Source: JASHUC01 sp963849095 (GTDB lineage: Bacteria > Pseudomonadota > Gammaproteobacteria > Steroidobacterales > Steroidobacteraceae). From it: a stretch of 64,000 bases of DNA. The stretch covers positions 186,001 through 250,000 of the forward strand of contig CAWKGA010000001.1 of the NCBI GenBank assembly GCA_963849095.1, written 5' to 3'. The stretch's first letter is position 1. Each line of letters starts with the position of its first letter. The notes beneath the pieces were generated by a model. The model was not told the DNA's origin. It did not search any database and saw only the letters and a program-made list of their open reading frames with translations. Shown piece after piece: positions 1 through 10,110 of this stretch. A program made the position numbers and the translations under genes.

Positions 1-409
1 CGCGCCCGCGCAGCTGCTTGCTGCGGCCGTCGCGAGTCTTGCCCTCGAGGCGCTTCCTCTTCGAGGCCCGCGTGGGCCGCGTAGGCTTGCGAGGCCGAGG
101 CTCCGCGAGCGCGCGCCGCACGAGCTCGCTTAAGCGCTCGAGCGCCTCGGCCCGGTTCCGCTCCTGCGTGCGATGGTTGCGCGCGATGATGAGAATGGCG
201 CCCTCGGCGGTGAGCCGGCGGCCCGCGAGCGTGCGCAACCGGTGCTTCACCCGCTCGTCGAGCGCGGCGGTCGCCTCGAGATCGAACCGCAGCTGCGCCG
301 CCGAGGAGACCTTGTTCACGTTCTGGCCGCCGGGGCCGGACGAGCGCACGAACGAGAGCGAGATGTCGCTGTCCGGAATCACGACGCTCGGCGCGACGGC
401 AATGGGCAT
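1..409 (-). CDS. arfB: Peptidyl-tRNA hydrolase ArfB (partial, cut by window edge)
   Basis: ArfB/YaeJ rescues stalled ribosomes by hydrolysing the peptidyl-tRNA ester bond in the 50S catalytic centre. The product begins MPIAVAPSVVIPDSD and carries the class I release-factor signature SSGPGGQNVNKVSS, with the catalytic GGQ at about residues 26-28. It ends in a Lys/Arg-rich tail (KRKRLEGKTRDGRSKQ), as expected for the extension that enters the mRNA tunnel. About 136 codons are visible and the family is about 140 residues, so only the last few codons and the stop lie outside the window. The start at 409 puts the GGQ domain at the usual distance from the N-terminus. The lack of a codon-recognition domain separates it from RF1/RF2. 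Confidence 0.93.
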   Translation of the reverse strand, partial: MPIAVAPSVVIPDSDISLSFVRSSGPGGQNVNKVSSAAQLRFDLEATAALDERVKHRLRTLAGRRLTAEGAILIIARNHRTQERNRAEALERLSELVRRALAEPRPRKPTRPTRASKRKRLEGKTRDGRSKQLRGR

Positions 410-426
410 TGGCGTGCGGGGACCCG

Positions 427-651
427 CTACGCGTTGAGGTCCGGAATCAGCTCACTCTCCAGCCGAGTGATCTGGTCCTTGAGCATGAGCTTGCGCTTCT
501 TCAGGCGCTTGAGCTGAAGCTCGTCGGCATGGATGTCGAGAGTGAGCCGATCGATGATCTCGTCGAGATCGCGATGCTCGATGCGCAGCTGGCGCAACTT
601 CTCCACGTTACGAAACAGCTCACGGTCGACATTGTCTTCGATGTCCGCCAT
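427..651 (-). CDS. DUF465 (YdcH-like) small coiled-coil protein
   Basis: This 74-residue, highly charged protein is predicted to be almost entirely alpha-helical or coiled coil. It has heptad-like Leu/Ile spacing (NVEKLRQLRIEHRDLDEIID, then a KRLKKRKLMLKDQ segment). That is the pattern of the DUF465/YdcH family, where an HxxLDxxI core is followed by LKKRKLxLKDxI. The molecular role of the family is unknown. The gene sits just upstream of arfB on the same strand (17 bp gap), so the two may be cotranscribed. Family assignment is from the visible core motif; no function is claimed. Confidence 0.85.
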   Translation of the reverse strand: MADIEDNVDRELFRNVEKLRQLRIEHRDLDEIIDRLTLDIHADELQLKRLKKRKLMLKDQITRLESELIPDLNA

Positions 652-755
652 AGCCGGAAAGATAAGCGGCCCGCGGCCAGATCGCGGGCATCATACCCCC
701 ATCCCGTCCGTTACGCGCCCGATCCGGCTGCGTGGGGATGCGGTCCTCCCGACGC

Positions 756-2093
756 TCAGCGCCCCCCGCGGCGGCCGGAATGACCGCGATGCGGCGCGGC
801 GCCTCTCCCGCCGCCGCCGCCGCCGGGCCTGCGCCCTCGGCCGGGTCTCCCGCCCGATCTGCCGCCCGGGCCGCCGCCGCTCCCGGACTCGCCGTGCGAG
901 GCTCGGCTCGGCGTCACCGGTTCGCTCAGCAGCTCGGGGGCGATCGCGGCGGCCGGAATCTTGTGGCCCAGGTAGTGCTCGATATCCGGCAGCGAGATCG
1001 CGAATTCCTCGCACGCGAAGCTGATGGCATCCCCCTCGGCGCCTGCGCGGGCCGTGCGGCCGATGCGGTGCACGTAATCGGCGGGATCCTGCGGCAGATC
1101 GAAATTGAAGACGTGACTCACATCCGGGATGTGCAGCCCCCGGGAAGCCACGTCCGTGCCGATCAGCACGGCGAGATCACCGTTGTGAAAGTCCCGCAGG
1201 AACTTGAGGCGCTTGGGCTGTGGGACGTCCCCGGAAATGGCCTGAGCGTGAAAGCCGTTCGCGCGCAGCACGTGCTCCAGGCGCTCGGCGTTGCGCTTGG
1301 TGTTGGTGAATACCAGGGTGCGCTTGGCCTCGCTCTGCCGAAGCAGCCCAATCAAGAGCGGGATTTTCTCCTCCGTCGCGGGGTAGTAGATCACCTGGCG
1401 AACCTGGTCAACCGTGCGCTTGTCGGGCTCGATGCGGACCAGCTCCGGATTCGCCATGTGCTCGTAGGCGAGCTCGAGGACGCGGTAGGAGAGCGTCGCG
1501 GAGAAGAGCATCGACAGGCGCCGCTCCGGGGGAGGCAGGCGCCGCAGGATGTAGCGGATGTCGGCGATGAAGCCGAGATCGAACATGCGATCGGCCTCGT
1601 CGAGGACGAGCACCTGCGCGTGCCGCATGTCGAACACATGCTGTTTGAAGTAATCGATGATGCGGCCCGGTGTGCCGATCAGCACATCGGCCCCCTCGCC
1701 GAGCTCGCGGCGCTGCTTGTCGTAGTCGGTGCCTCCGAAGACGAGCCTGAGCTTGAGGCCCATGTGGCGGCCGAGGAGCTCCGCGTCACGGTGGATCTGG
1801 ACGGCGAGCTCGCGGGTGGGTGCCACGACGAGCGCGCGAATCGAAGAGTGGGACCGGCCGTGGCCTGCCGGCCGGGTGGAGAGGGCGTGGTACAGCGCGA
1901 TGAGGAACGCCGCCGTCTTGCCCGTGCCGGTCTGAGCCTGGCCCGCAACGTCGCGGCCGGCCAGCGCGATCGGCAGAGTCTCGGCCTGGATGGGCGTGCA
2001 ATGCTCGAAGCCGGCGTCGCGGATGCCCTGCATCAGCGCGGGGCCGAGCCCCAGGGTTTCGAAGCTCACGGAACTGGGATGCTGTTCACTCAT
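756..2093 (-). CDS. rhlB: ATP-dependent RNA helicase RhlB (DEAD-box)
   Basis: DEAD-box RNA helicase, in E. coli a degradosome component that unwinds structured RNA. Visible motifs in order: Q-motif region (CTPIQAETLPIALAGRD), motif I AQTGTGKT, Ia PTRELA, Ib TPGR, motif II DEAD (VLVLDEADRMFDLGF), motif III SAT, and the RecA2 motifs including HRIGRTARAG. The wording around the Q motif and motif I (LAGRDVAGQAQTGTGKT) is typical of RhlB rather than RhlE or SrmB. The C-terminus is a Gly/Arg/Ser-rich basic tail of about 60 residues, probably RNA- or partner-binding. Divergent transcription from trxA-rho is the arrangement seen in E. coli and strengthens the call. Confidence 0.92.
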   Translation of the reverse strand: MSEQHPSSVSFETLGLGPALMQGIRDAGFEHCTPIQAETLPIALAGRDVAGQAQTGTGKTAAFLIALYHALSTRPAGHGRSHSSIRALVVAPTRELAVQIHRDAELLGRHMGLKLRLVFGGTDYDKQRRELGEGADVLIGTPGRIIDYFKQHVFDMRHAQVLVLDEADRMFDLGFIADIRYILRRLPPPERRLSMLFSATLSYRVLELAYEHMANPELVRIEPDKRTVDQVRQVIYYPATEEKIPLLIGLLRQSEAKRTLVFTNTKRNAERLEHVLRANGFHAQAISGDVPQPKRLKFLRDFHNGDLAVLIGTDVASRGLHIPDVSHVFNFDLPQDPADYVHRIGRTARAGAEGDAISFACEEFAISLPDIEHYLGHKIPAAAIAPELLSEPVTPSRASHGESGSGGGPGGRSGGRPGRGRRPGGGGGGRGAAPHRGHSGRRGGR

Positions 2094-2393
2094 TGATGGG
2101 GGTTCTGCCGTCCTGTCCTGCCGCTTTGTCCGTCTGGCCCTTGAAAAGCGAGCCCAGAAGCGCTACAAAGGTGGTCAAGACAGCGAGACCCGTGCGATGG
2201 CTTGACGCCGCCGGAGTCTGCACCTGCCAATCCAGATTCTCCTTGAATAGGTTTAAACCGGTACTCACCTAGACGTAGTGTAACCGTTTGTCGGGTGCTT
2301 CTGGCACGGCTTTCGCCGTTCCGCCCCGTGTCCGCTCAAGGCACGACGCCTTGTCCAAGAACCCATTTATTCTCCTAGTGGAGGTTGAACCGC
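2094..2393. other. Intergenic region between divergent rhlB and trxA
   Basis: This 300 bp stretch must hold the promoters of both rhlB and trxA-rho. It is less GC-rich than its flanks and contains a perfect 10-bp palindrome GGTTTAAACC at 2250-2259. I could not assign a convincing -35/-10 pair. A 60-codon minus-strand frame starts here (2086-2268), but it overlaps the start of rhlB and resembles nothing. Confidence 0.5.
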
Positions 2394-2767
2394 GTGAGTA
2401 GTCCGCACATCGTGCACACCACCGATGCCACGTTTAACGACGACGTGATCAAGTCCGACAAGCCCGTCCTGCTCGACTTCTGGGCCGAGTGGTGCGGCCC
2501 CTGCAAGATGATCGCTCCCATCCTCGACGAGCTCGCGGCCGAATACCGCGACCGCTTGAAGGTCGCGAAGCTGAACATCGACGAGAACCCGCACACGCCG
2601 CCGAAGTTCGGCATCCGAGGGATCCCGACCCTGATCCTCTTCAAGAACGGCACCGTCGAGGCTCAGAAGGTCGGAGCGCTGTCGAAGTCGCAGCTTTCGG
2701 CGTTCCTCGACAGCAACCTGGATGCTGCGGCGGAACATCGCGACCTGCATCACCGCGAACCAGCCCG

Positions 2768-2771
<4 letters not shown>
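2394..2771 (+). CDS. trxA: Thioredoxin 1
   Basis: General cytosolic protein-disulfide reductase. The active site DFWAEWCGPCKMIAPILDEL carries the canonical WCGPC pair, and the cis-Pro loop (RGIPTLILFKNG) and the VGALSK segment are intact. The core is about 110 residues. A tail of about 14 residues (AAEHRDLHHREPAR) extends past the usual end and runs into rho. I chose the GTG at 2394. A TTG at 2385 is in frame, but the Shine-Dalgarno GGAGG (2380-2384) abuts it, whereas it lies 9 bp from the GTG. The stop overlaps the putative rho start as ATGA, which suggests translational coupling. Confidence 0.95.
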
Positions 2772-4213
<1,442 letters not shown>

Positions 4214-4231
4214 CGGTGTGGGGCGGCGCAA

Positions 4232-4251
4232 CCGCCTGCTCACGCAGGCGG
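4232..4251 (+). terminator. Hairpin just downstream of rho
   Basis: A perfect 8-bp stem, CCGCCTGC / GCAGGCGG, with a TCAC loop lies 19 bp after the rho stop. There is no clear T tract, so it may stabilise the 3' end or work as a weak terminator rather than as a classical intrinsic one. Confidence 0.5.
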
Positions 4252-4477
4252 CTGCTTCACTCGGAGCCCTCGCGCGTGACGGTCTTCGGATTGGAATGCC
4301 GTCTCTTGGCGCGCCACGGCGCTCACGCCGCACGCAGCGTCGTTGTGTGAAGTCCCGCGCCCGCGTATGGTACTTGCCCGGAAGCGTAGAAGAACGGCAT
4401 CCATCGCCGGGGTCGAACAAGAATGAGCGCAGTCGGACAGCCTCCACCGGTCGTGCCCGCCGAGGGGTAGCGGGCTC

Positions 4478-6376
4478 ATGGCGGAAGATTTGCTGGGCGG
4501 CGTCCTCGGGGGCGAGGACGAAAAGCCCGAGATCGAAGCCTCTCAAGCAGCAGCCGGCGCCGAGGCGTTCGCGGCGGCTGTCGCCGCCCGGCTCTCCGCG
4601 AACGATCCCGAGGTGGCGCGCGACACCTCCGCGTTTCTCAAGGAGCAGACCCTGCTTCTGGCCACGCAGCGGCAGCATCTCGAGGACGAGCACGCGCTGC
4701 GCCTCGAGCACCTGACTCACCAGCGGCATCTGCTTCGCGGCCAGCGCCTCGGCCAGGCCATCCGCATCGCCTTCCAGATCGGAATCGCGCTGGTCGTTCT
4801 TGTCCTCGGCGCCGGCATCGCCGTGATGCTGCACGACGCCTTCACCTCCCACAGCGTCGTCATCGATTCCTTCGACGCCCCCGCGGCGCTGGCGTCGCGC
4901 GGGGTGACCGGGACCGTGCTCGCCAGCGACGTCCTCAACGAGCTCACCCAGTTGCAAAGCGCGACTCGCAGTATCGAGTTCGTCGATCAGAAGCGCAAAT
5001 TGTCGAACGGCTGGTCGAATGACGTGAAGGTCGACGTGCCGGAGACGGGAGTCTCGCTCGGAGAGATCTCGCGCCTCCTGACGGCTCGGTTCGGGCACGA
5101 TCTGCACATCGGCGGCGGCCTCATCGAGACCGGATCGGGAGGTCTTGCACTGACCGTGAGCGGCGATAGTGTCTTGCCGAGAACATTCACGAGCGCATCC
5201 GGCGATCTCGATACGCTCGTGATCGACGCAGCCCAGTACGTCTATTCCCAGTTTCAGCCGGTATTCTGGGCTCGCTATCTCCAGCTGGCTGGTCACTGCC
5301 CGGAGGCGATCGCCTTCATCAAGTCGGCGTACGCCGGCGTCACCAGTCAGGATCACGCAGCCCTTCTCAACGTGTGGGGGGGGTGCCTGTTGCGCACGGA
5401 TTCCTCTCCAGGGGCGCTGCGTTCGGCCCTCGGGTTGTATCGGGACGCGATCAAGGCCGATCCGGATTATGCGGCACCCCATGTGAACGAGGCGGCACGA
5501 CTGGCGCGATCCGGTGACGAGGAGAGCGCCTGGCGTGCGATGAAGGGCAGCGACGTCCCGGCCTCCATCAAACGCGTACCCGCCCCAGCGATGTTGACCA
5601 ACGACTTCGGGACAATGCTCGATACACTCATCCGCGATGCGGCGGCAACCGCGGGATTAGGATCATTCGGCCAATCGACGGCTCCAGATATGGCCCTCTT
5701 GGACGTACGGCTGCACGATCCTGCCGCTGCGGAGCTGACGCTCCAAACCGTCACGGCGAGCGACGATCCATTGGACGTTGCCGCTCTGCACTTCGTTCGC
5801 GCGGAGCTGGCCCACGAGCTCGGCGACGCGACGCAGGCAGCCACCGAGGTCGACGCATACGATGCGGCCCTCACGGACCCGGCCAAGCGTGCGTTCAACG
5901 CGGGGACGTTCAGCTTGTTGGCCGGGGTTGACAATAACTCCTGTCAGATCGCGCTGATCGAGGAGGCGGCCGGCCACCCCGACAAGGCCGACGCGATCCT
6001 GGCAAACCCAGCCGACGCCCATTTCGTCGACTGCCAGCGTTTCCGCGGCGACATCCTCGATCACCGCGGCGACTGGGCGGGCGCGCAGCAGGCGTACGCA
6101 CAGTCGGTCGCGCTCGCCCCGGACCTCCCCGCAGGCTACTACTCCTGGGGCGTCGCGCTCGCGCGCCACGGCGATCTCGTGGGCGCCATCGCGAAACTTG
6201 AGGCTGCCAACCAGCGCGGCCCGCACTGGGCCGACCCTCTCAAAGCCTGGGGTGACGTGCTCGTCAAGCAAGGCCACATCAAACAAGCGCTCGAAGAATA
6301 CGACGAGGCCCTGAGGTACGCCCCGAACTGGACGGCACTGAAGCAAGCTCGAGCAGCGGCGGCGAGCAAGCGATAG
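4478..6376 (+). CDS. Membrane-anchored tetratricopeptide-repeat protein
   Basis: Uncharacterised 632-residue protein. Residues 1-85 are Glu/Ala/Gln-rich and predicted helical and cytoplasmic (starting MAEDLLGGVLGGEDEKPEIE). One membrane span follows at about 88-112 (IAFQIGIALVVLVLGAGIAV). The rest, probably periplasmic, includes helical repeats, with TPR-like units near the C-terminus (DWAGAQQAYAQSVALAPDLP, then KQGHIKQALEEYDEALRYAP). Such units usually scaffold protein complexes; no enzyme motif is visible. A run of eight G (about 5376-5383) lies inside the frame. A Shine-Dalgarno GAGGGG lies upstream of the ATG. It stands alone between rho and a decayed partial copy of itself, which suggests an accessory gene that duplicated locally. 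Function not recognised. Confidence 0.8.
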   Translation: MAEDLLGGVLGGEDEKPEIEASQAAAGAEAFAAAVAARLSANDPEVARDTSAFLKEQTLLLATQRQHLEDEHALRLEHLTHQRHLLRGQRLGQAIRIAFQIGIALVVLVLGAGIAVMLHDAFTSHSVVIDSFDAPAALASRGVTGTVLASDVLNELTQLQSATRSIEFVDQKRKLSNGWSNDVKVDVPETGVSLGEISRLLTARFGHDLHIGGGLIETGSGGLALTVSGDSVLPRTFTSASGDLDTLVIDAAQYVYSQFQPVFWARYLQLAGHCPEAIAFIKSAYAGVTSQDHAALLNVWGGCLLRTDSSPGALRSALGLYRDAIKADPDYAAPHVNEAARLARSGDEESAWRAMKGSDVPASIKRVPAPAMLTNDFGTMLDTLIRDAAATAGLGSFGQSTAPDMALLDVRLHDPAAAELTLQTVTASDDPLDVAALHFVRAELAHELGDATQAATEVDAYDAALTDPAKRAFNAGTFSLLAGVDNNSCQIALIEEAAGHPDKADAILANPADAHFVDCQRFRGDILDHRGDWAGAQQAYAQSVALAPDLPAGYYSWGVALARHGDLVGAIAKLEAANQRGPHWADPLKAWGDVLVKQGHIKQALEEYDEALRYAPNWTALKQARAAAASKR

Positions 6377-6386
6377 GGCATTTGCC

Positions 6387-6495
6387 ATGGCAGATGACTT
6401 GTTGACCGGTGTCCTGGGCGGCGAGGACGAGCAACCGGAAATCGAAGCCCCAGGCGCTGGCCGGTGCCGAGGCGTTCGCCGCCGTCGCCCGACTG
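6387..6495 (+). pseudogene. Decayed tandem copy of the 5' end of the TPR gene
   Basis: Starting 10 bp after the TPR gene's stop, this stretch encodes MADDLLTGVLGGEDEQPEIEA, matching the first 21 residues of that gene (MAEDLLGGVLGGEDEKPEIE) with few changes. The match then shifts frame near 6440 and continues as ALAGAEAFAAVARL, again parallel to the parent (AAGAEAFAAAVAARL). It stops resembling it near 6495, where unrelated sequence begins. A second TPR gene was therefore once present and has been truncated and frameshifted. Confidence 0.8.
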
Positions 6496-6523
6496 CACAC
6501 TTTCAGCCCCGGGGTCATCGATC

Positions 6524-6697
6524 GCCGCGCTAACGGCGCTGGTGCCGCTCTCGCACGTCATGCTCGGCAGCGATTACCCGTACGTGCCAATCGAGGTGAC
6601 TTCCCTCGGACTCACGCGTCTGGGTTTCTCGGCGCAGGAGCTACAGTCGATCCGCCGTGACAACGCGCGAGCGCTCCTGCTTCAGCCACCGACCTGA
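6524..6697 (+). pseudogene. 3' fragment of an amidohydrolase (Amidohydro_2-like)
   Basis: The frame ending at 6697 encodes ALTALVPLSHVMLGSDYPYV, then GLTRLGFSAQELQSIRRDNA and a short tail. This is the C-terminal pattern of metal-dependent amidohydrolases of the ACMSD/Amidohydro_2 group: a (L/F)GSDYP motif with the catalytic Asp, a helix, then an RxNAxxL end. The upstream nine-tenths of such a gene, including the N-terminal metal-binding HxH, is absent. It directly abuts the TPR remnant, so a deletion probably fused the two leftovers. Confidence 0.7.
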
Positions 6698-6835
6698 GCG
6701 TGCCATCGCTCTGGGTCTGCCGGCGAGAAAAGTCGAGGTCGCCGGTGCCACGGATAGCGCGAAATTCGCGTGGCATTTCTCCAAGTCATGCCGCGCGAGA
6801 AATGCAAAGCTGGAGATTGCGAATCTTTATGGTGT

Positions 6836-6917
6836 GGAGTGGGTAGATGTCCCCTCCCACGCCGGGAAGATCGCCCCTCCGGGGCGGACGGCGTGGGAGG
6901 GGACATCTACCCACTCC
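6836..6917. repeat. Long perfect palindrome, 28-bp arms, 26-nt loop
   Basis: Arms at 6836-6863 and 6890-6917 are exact reverse complements (28 bp; left arm begins GGAGTGGGTAGATG and ends CCCACGCC). The loop contains a second small palindrome, CGCCCCTCCGGGGCG (6872-6886). The same inner motif lies in the loop of a second long palindrome at 31942-32086. It sits between the converging amidohydrolase remnant and purD, so it could act as a bidirectional terminator, but its length and shared loop suggest a dispersed repeat family. Confidence 0.85.
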
Positions 6918-6934
6918 TTCTAGGCTGCAAGCCG

Positions 6935-8230
6935 TCAGGACAACAGAGCGCGGTATCCGATGTCTTTGCGGTATTGCGCGCCGTCGAAGTGGATTCGCTC
7001 GACGGCGGCATAGGCCGCCGACTGCGCGGACTTGAGATCCTCGCCCCACGCGGTGACGCCTAGCACGCGACCGCCGCTCGTCACGACCGTGCCATCCTGG
7101 AGCGCCGTTCCGGCGTGGAAGACCTTCGTATTCGGCAGGGCGCCCGCCGCATCGAGGCCCGAGATGACTTTGCCCCGCGCGTATTGGTCGGGATAGCCGC
7201 CGCTCGCCATCACGACGCAGAGGCTTGCGAGCGGGCTCCAGTTGAGCGGCATGCGGCCTAGAGTGCCGCTCACGCTCGCGTCGAGCAGCTCGACGAGATC
7301 GCTCTGCAGCCGCGTGAGATAGACCTGGGTCTCGGGATCGCCGAAGCGCGCGTTGAACTCGAGCACGCGCGGGCCGGATGCGGTCAGCATGATGCCGGGA
7401 TAGAGGATGCCGTGGTAGTCGATGCCTTCCGCCGCGCAGCCGCGCAGGAATGGCTCCAGAATGCGCGCGGCGACCTCGTCGAGCTGCGCGCCGGTGAGAA
7501 ATGGTGCCGGAGAGTACGCGCCCATGCCGCCGGTGTTCGGGCCGCGATCGCCGTCGAGCGCGCGCTTGTGGTCCTGCGAGGTGGGGAAGAGCTTCGCGAC
7601 CTTGCCGTCGCAGAGGGCATGGAGCGAGATCTCCACGCCCTCGAGGAATTCCTGCACGACCACGCGTGAGCCCGCGGCGCCGAACGCCTGATCCACCATG
7701 ATCCGGTCCACGGCTCGCTCGGCCTCGGGGAGGCTAGTTGAGATCAGCACGCCCTTGCCGAGCGCGAGGCCGTCCGCCTTGACGACGCAGCGGCCTCCGA
7801 GCGATGCGGCGAAGCGCTTCGCGGCGGCCGCGTCGTCGAATGCTCCGGCCGCCGCGGTCGGGATGCCGTACTTCTGCATGAACCGCTGCGCGAAGACCTT
7901 CGAGGACTCGAACCGAGCGGCGCTCGCGCTCGGGCCCCAGATGCGCAGCCCCCGCTCCGTGAACAGATCGACGATGCCGAGCGCGAGCGGATTGTCCGGG
8001 CCGACGACCGTCAGATCGATTCTTCTCTCGAGAGCGAGGGCGGCGAGCTCGGAGAGGCGCTCCGCCCCGATGCCGGCGCATTCGACGAGCGCGCCGTTCT
8101 TCGCGAGGCGCTCACCGGCGATGCCGGCGTTGCCCGGCGCGCAGAGCAGGCTCTCGACGTGCGCGGACTGCGCGAGCTTCCACGTGAGCGCGTGCTCGCG
8201 TCCTCCCGATCCGACGACCAGGATTCTCAT
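6935..8230 (-). CDS. purD: Phosphoribosylamine--glycine ligase (GAR synthetase)
   Basis: Second step of de novo purine synthesis: ATP + 5-phosphoribosylamine + glycine to GAR. The 431-residue product begins MRILVVGSGGREHALTWKLA, the PurD N-domain signature. ATP-grasp features follow: KADGLALGKGV, the EEFLEG-type segment (here VVQEFLEGVEISLHALCDG), GPNTGGMGAYSP, and the metal/ATP site VLEFNARFGDPETQ. The start at 8230 is the family start and lies 5 bp after the purH stop. Part of a fis-purH-purD minus-strand set. Confidence 0.97.
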   Translation of the reverse strand: MRILVVGSGGREHALTWKLAQSAHVESLLCAPGNAGIAGERLAKNGALVECAGIGAERLSELAALALERRIDLTVVGPDNPLALGIVDLFTERGLRIWGPSASAARFESSKVFAQRFMQKYGIPTAAAGAFDDAAAAKRFAASLGGRCVVKADGLALGKGVLISTSLPEAERAVDRIMVDQAFGAAGSRVVVQEFLEGVEISLHALCDGKVAKLFPTSQDHKRALDGDRGPNTGGMGAYSPAPFLTGAQLDEVAARILEPFLRGCAAEGIDYHGILYPGIMLTASGPRVLEFNARFGDPETQVYLTRLQSDLVELLDASVSGTLGRMPLNWSPLASLCVVMASGGYPDQYARGKVISGLDAAGALPNTKVFHAGTALQDGTVVTSGGRVLGVTAWGEDLKSAQSAAYAAVERIHFDGAQYRKDIGYRALLS

Positions 8231-8235
8231 GCGGG

Positions 8236-9810
8236 TCAGTGGCGAAAATGGCGCGTGCGGGTGAGCACCATCGCCATGCCGTGCTGGTTCGCGGCGGCGA
8301 TCGCCTCGGCATCGCGCTTCGAGCCGCCGGGCTGGATGACGGCGCGGATGCCGTGCTCGGCGGCCGCATCGATGCTGTCGCGGAACGGAATGTACGCATC
8401 GGACGCCATGACGGCCCCCGCGGGGTCGAGCTTCTCGTCCCGAGCCTTCATGCCCGCGATGCGACAGGCGTGGACCCGGCTCGTTTGACCAGCGCCGATG
8501 CCGATCGTCGCGAGACGGCGCGCGTACACGATGGCGTTCGATTTGACGAACCGGCACACACGCCAGGCGAAGAGCAGGTCGGCGAGCTCCTCGTCGCTCG
8601 GCGCGCGCTGGGTGACCGTGTCGAGGCCATCCACTGTGACGGCGTCCGTGTCGCGGGTCTGGACCAGGAGTCCGCCCGTGACGCTGCGGTACTCCAGCTC
8701 GGCGGTGGGTGCGTTGCGCAGATCTCCCAGCGCGAGCAAGCGGATGCTCGGCTTCGCGGCGAGGATGGCGGCCGCCTCGGCGGAGATGGCCGGGGCGGCG
8801 ATCACTTCCGCAAACTGGCGCGTGGCGATTGTCTGGGCGGCTCGGCCGTCGAGCTCGCGGTTGAACGCGATGATTCCTCCGTAGGCGGACTGGGGGTCCG
8901 TACGGTAGGCGGCCTCGTAGGCCTCGAGCGGGGACGCGGCCACCGCGCTGCCGCACGGATTGGCATGCTTGACGATGGTGCAGGCAGGCTCGTCGAACTG
9001 GCGCACGCATTCGACGGCCGCGTCGGCATCGGTGATATTGTTGAATGACAGCTCCTTTCCCTGGAGCGCGCGGGCCGCCGCGATGCTCACGCCGCGGAGC
9101 GCTGGATCGCGATAGAAGGCGGCCCGCTGGTGGGGATTCTCCCCGTAGCGCAGGTCCTGCACCTTCTTCCAGACGAGCGGCAGCGTGTCCGGGAAGCCGA
9201 CGCTGGTAGGATGCTGCGCCGCGAGAAAGCTCGCGACCATGGTGTCGTAGAGCGCCGTGTGCGCGAAGGCTTTCGCGGCCAGACGCGAGCGCGTCGCGAG
9301 GCTCGTCGCACCATCGTGCGCGCGCAGCTCCTCGAGGAGAGCCGCGTAGTCCTCGGGATCCACCGCGACGGCGACGAACTCGTGATTCTTGGCCGCGGCG
9401 CGGACCATCGCGGTGCCGCCGATGTCGATCTGCTCGACGGCCTCGCGGTAGCGGCAGTCCGGACGCGCGACGGTCTCGGCGAACGGATAGAGGTTCACGG
9501 CGAGCAGGTCGATCGGCTGGATCCCGTGCAGCGCCATCGCCGCCTCGTCGGTGCCGCGCCTGCCGAGGAGTCCGCCGTGAATCCGCGGGTGCAGGGTCTT
9601 GACGCGGCCGTCCATGATTTCCGGGAAGCCCGTGTACGCGGACACCTCACGGACGGGCAGCCCCTGCTCGGCGATGAGCCGTGCCGTCCCGCCGGTCGAG
9701 ACGATCTCGATGTTGCGGGCCGCCAGGGCGCGCGCCAGATCGACGAGGCCGCTCTTGTCGGAAACCGAGAGCAGCGCCCGCCGGACGGGAATCAGCGCGA
9801 GATCGGCCAT
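8236..9810 (-). CDS. purH: Bifunctional AICAR formyltransferase/IMP cyclohydrolase
   Basis: Performs the last two steps to IMP. Residues 1-200 form the MGS-like IMP cyclohydrolase domain (RRALLSVSDKSGLVDLARAL, STGGTARLI, GRVKTLHPRIHGGLLGRR). The remainder is the AICAR transformylase domain, with YGENPHQRAAFYRD and the catalytic Lys-His in IVKHANPCGSA. Its 524 residues match the family length (about 530). The stop is 5 bp before the purD start, and the start immediately follows the fis stop, so the three genes are probably one transcript. Confidence 0.97.
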   Translation of the reverse strand: MADLALIPVRRALLSVSDKSGLVDLARALAARNIEIVSTGGTARLIAEQGLPVREVSAYTGFPEIMDGRVKTLHPRIHGGLLGRRGTDEAAMALHGIQPIDLLAVNLYPFAETVARPDCRYREAVEQIDIGGTAMVRAAAKNHEFVAVAVDPEDYAALLEELRAHDGATSLATRSRLAAKAFAHTALYDTMVASFLAAQHPTSVGFPDTLPLVWKKVQDLRYGENPHQRAAFYRDPALRGVSIAAARALQGKELSFNNITDADAAVECVRQFDEPACTIVKHANPCGSAVAASPLEAYEAAYRTDPQSAYGGIIAFNRELDGRAAQTIATRQFAEVIAAPAISAEAAAILAAKPSIRLLALGDLRNAPTAELEYRSVTGGLLVQTRDTDAVTVDGLDTVTQRAPSDEELADLLFAWRVCRFVKSNAIVYARRLATIGIGAGQTSRVHACRIAGMKARDEKLDPAGAVMASDAYIPFRDSIDAAAEHGIRAVIQPGGSKRDAEAIAAANQHGMAMVLTRTRHFRH

Positions 9811-10110
9811 TCAGCCGGCGATGCCGAGCAGGCGGAGCTTCTTGCGGAGGGTGCCGCGGTTGATCCCGAGGATGTCCGCCGCGCGGACCTGATTGCCCTC
9901 CGTGTAGTCGAGCACGGCCTTGAACAGAGGCTCCTCCACCTCGCGCAGCACCAGATCGTAGAGGCGCGCAGGCCGGTGGCCGTTCAAGCTCGCGAAGTAA
10001 TCGCTGAGCGCATGCTCGGCGTGCGTGCGCAACGGCAGCTCCTTGCCGCTCGATCGCGCGACGAGCGCCACCAGCTCGGTGCGAGCCCTACCATTTTTTT
10101 TCGCGGCCAT
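9811..10110 (-). CDS. fis: DNA-binding protein Fis
   Basis: Nucleoid-associated regulator that bends DNA and controls growth-phase genes. The C-terminal helix-turn-helix is typical: VLDYTEGNQVRAADILGINR, then GTLRKKLRLLGI at the end. The 99-residue length matches E. coli Fis (98). Start chosen at 10110 with a GGAG Shine-Dalgarno about 6 bp upstream. An in-frame start further up (10224) would add 38 residues of no family resemblance. A run of eight A lies at codons 4-6. Placement before purH rather than after dusB is common outside the enterics. Confidence 0.93.
   Translation of the reverse strand: MAAKKNGRARTELVALVARSSGKELPLRTHAEHALSDYFASLNGHRPARLYDLVLREVEEPLFKAVLDYTEGNQVRAADILGINRGTLRKKLRLLGIAG

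Noticed and set aside
2086..2268. 60-codon minus-strand frame upstream of rhlB
   Set aside because: Overlaps the start of rhlB and has no Shine-Dalgarno or similarity.
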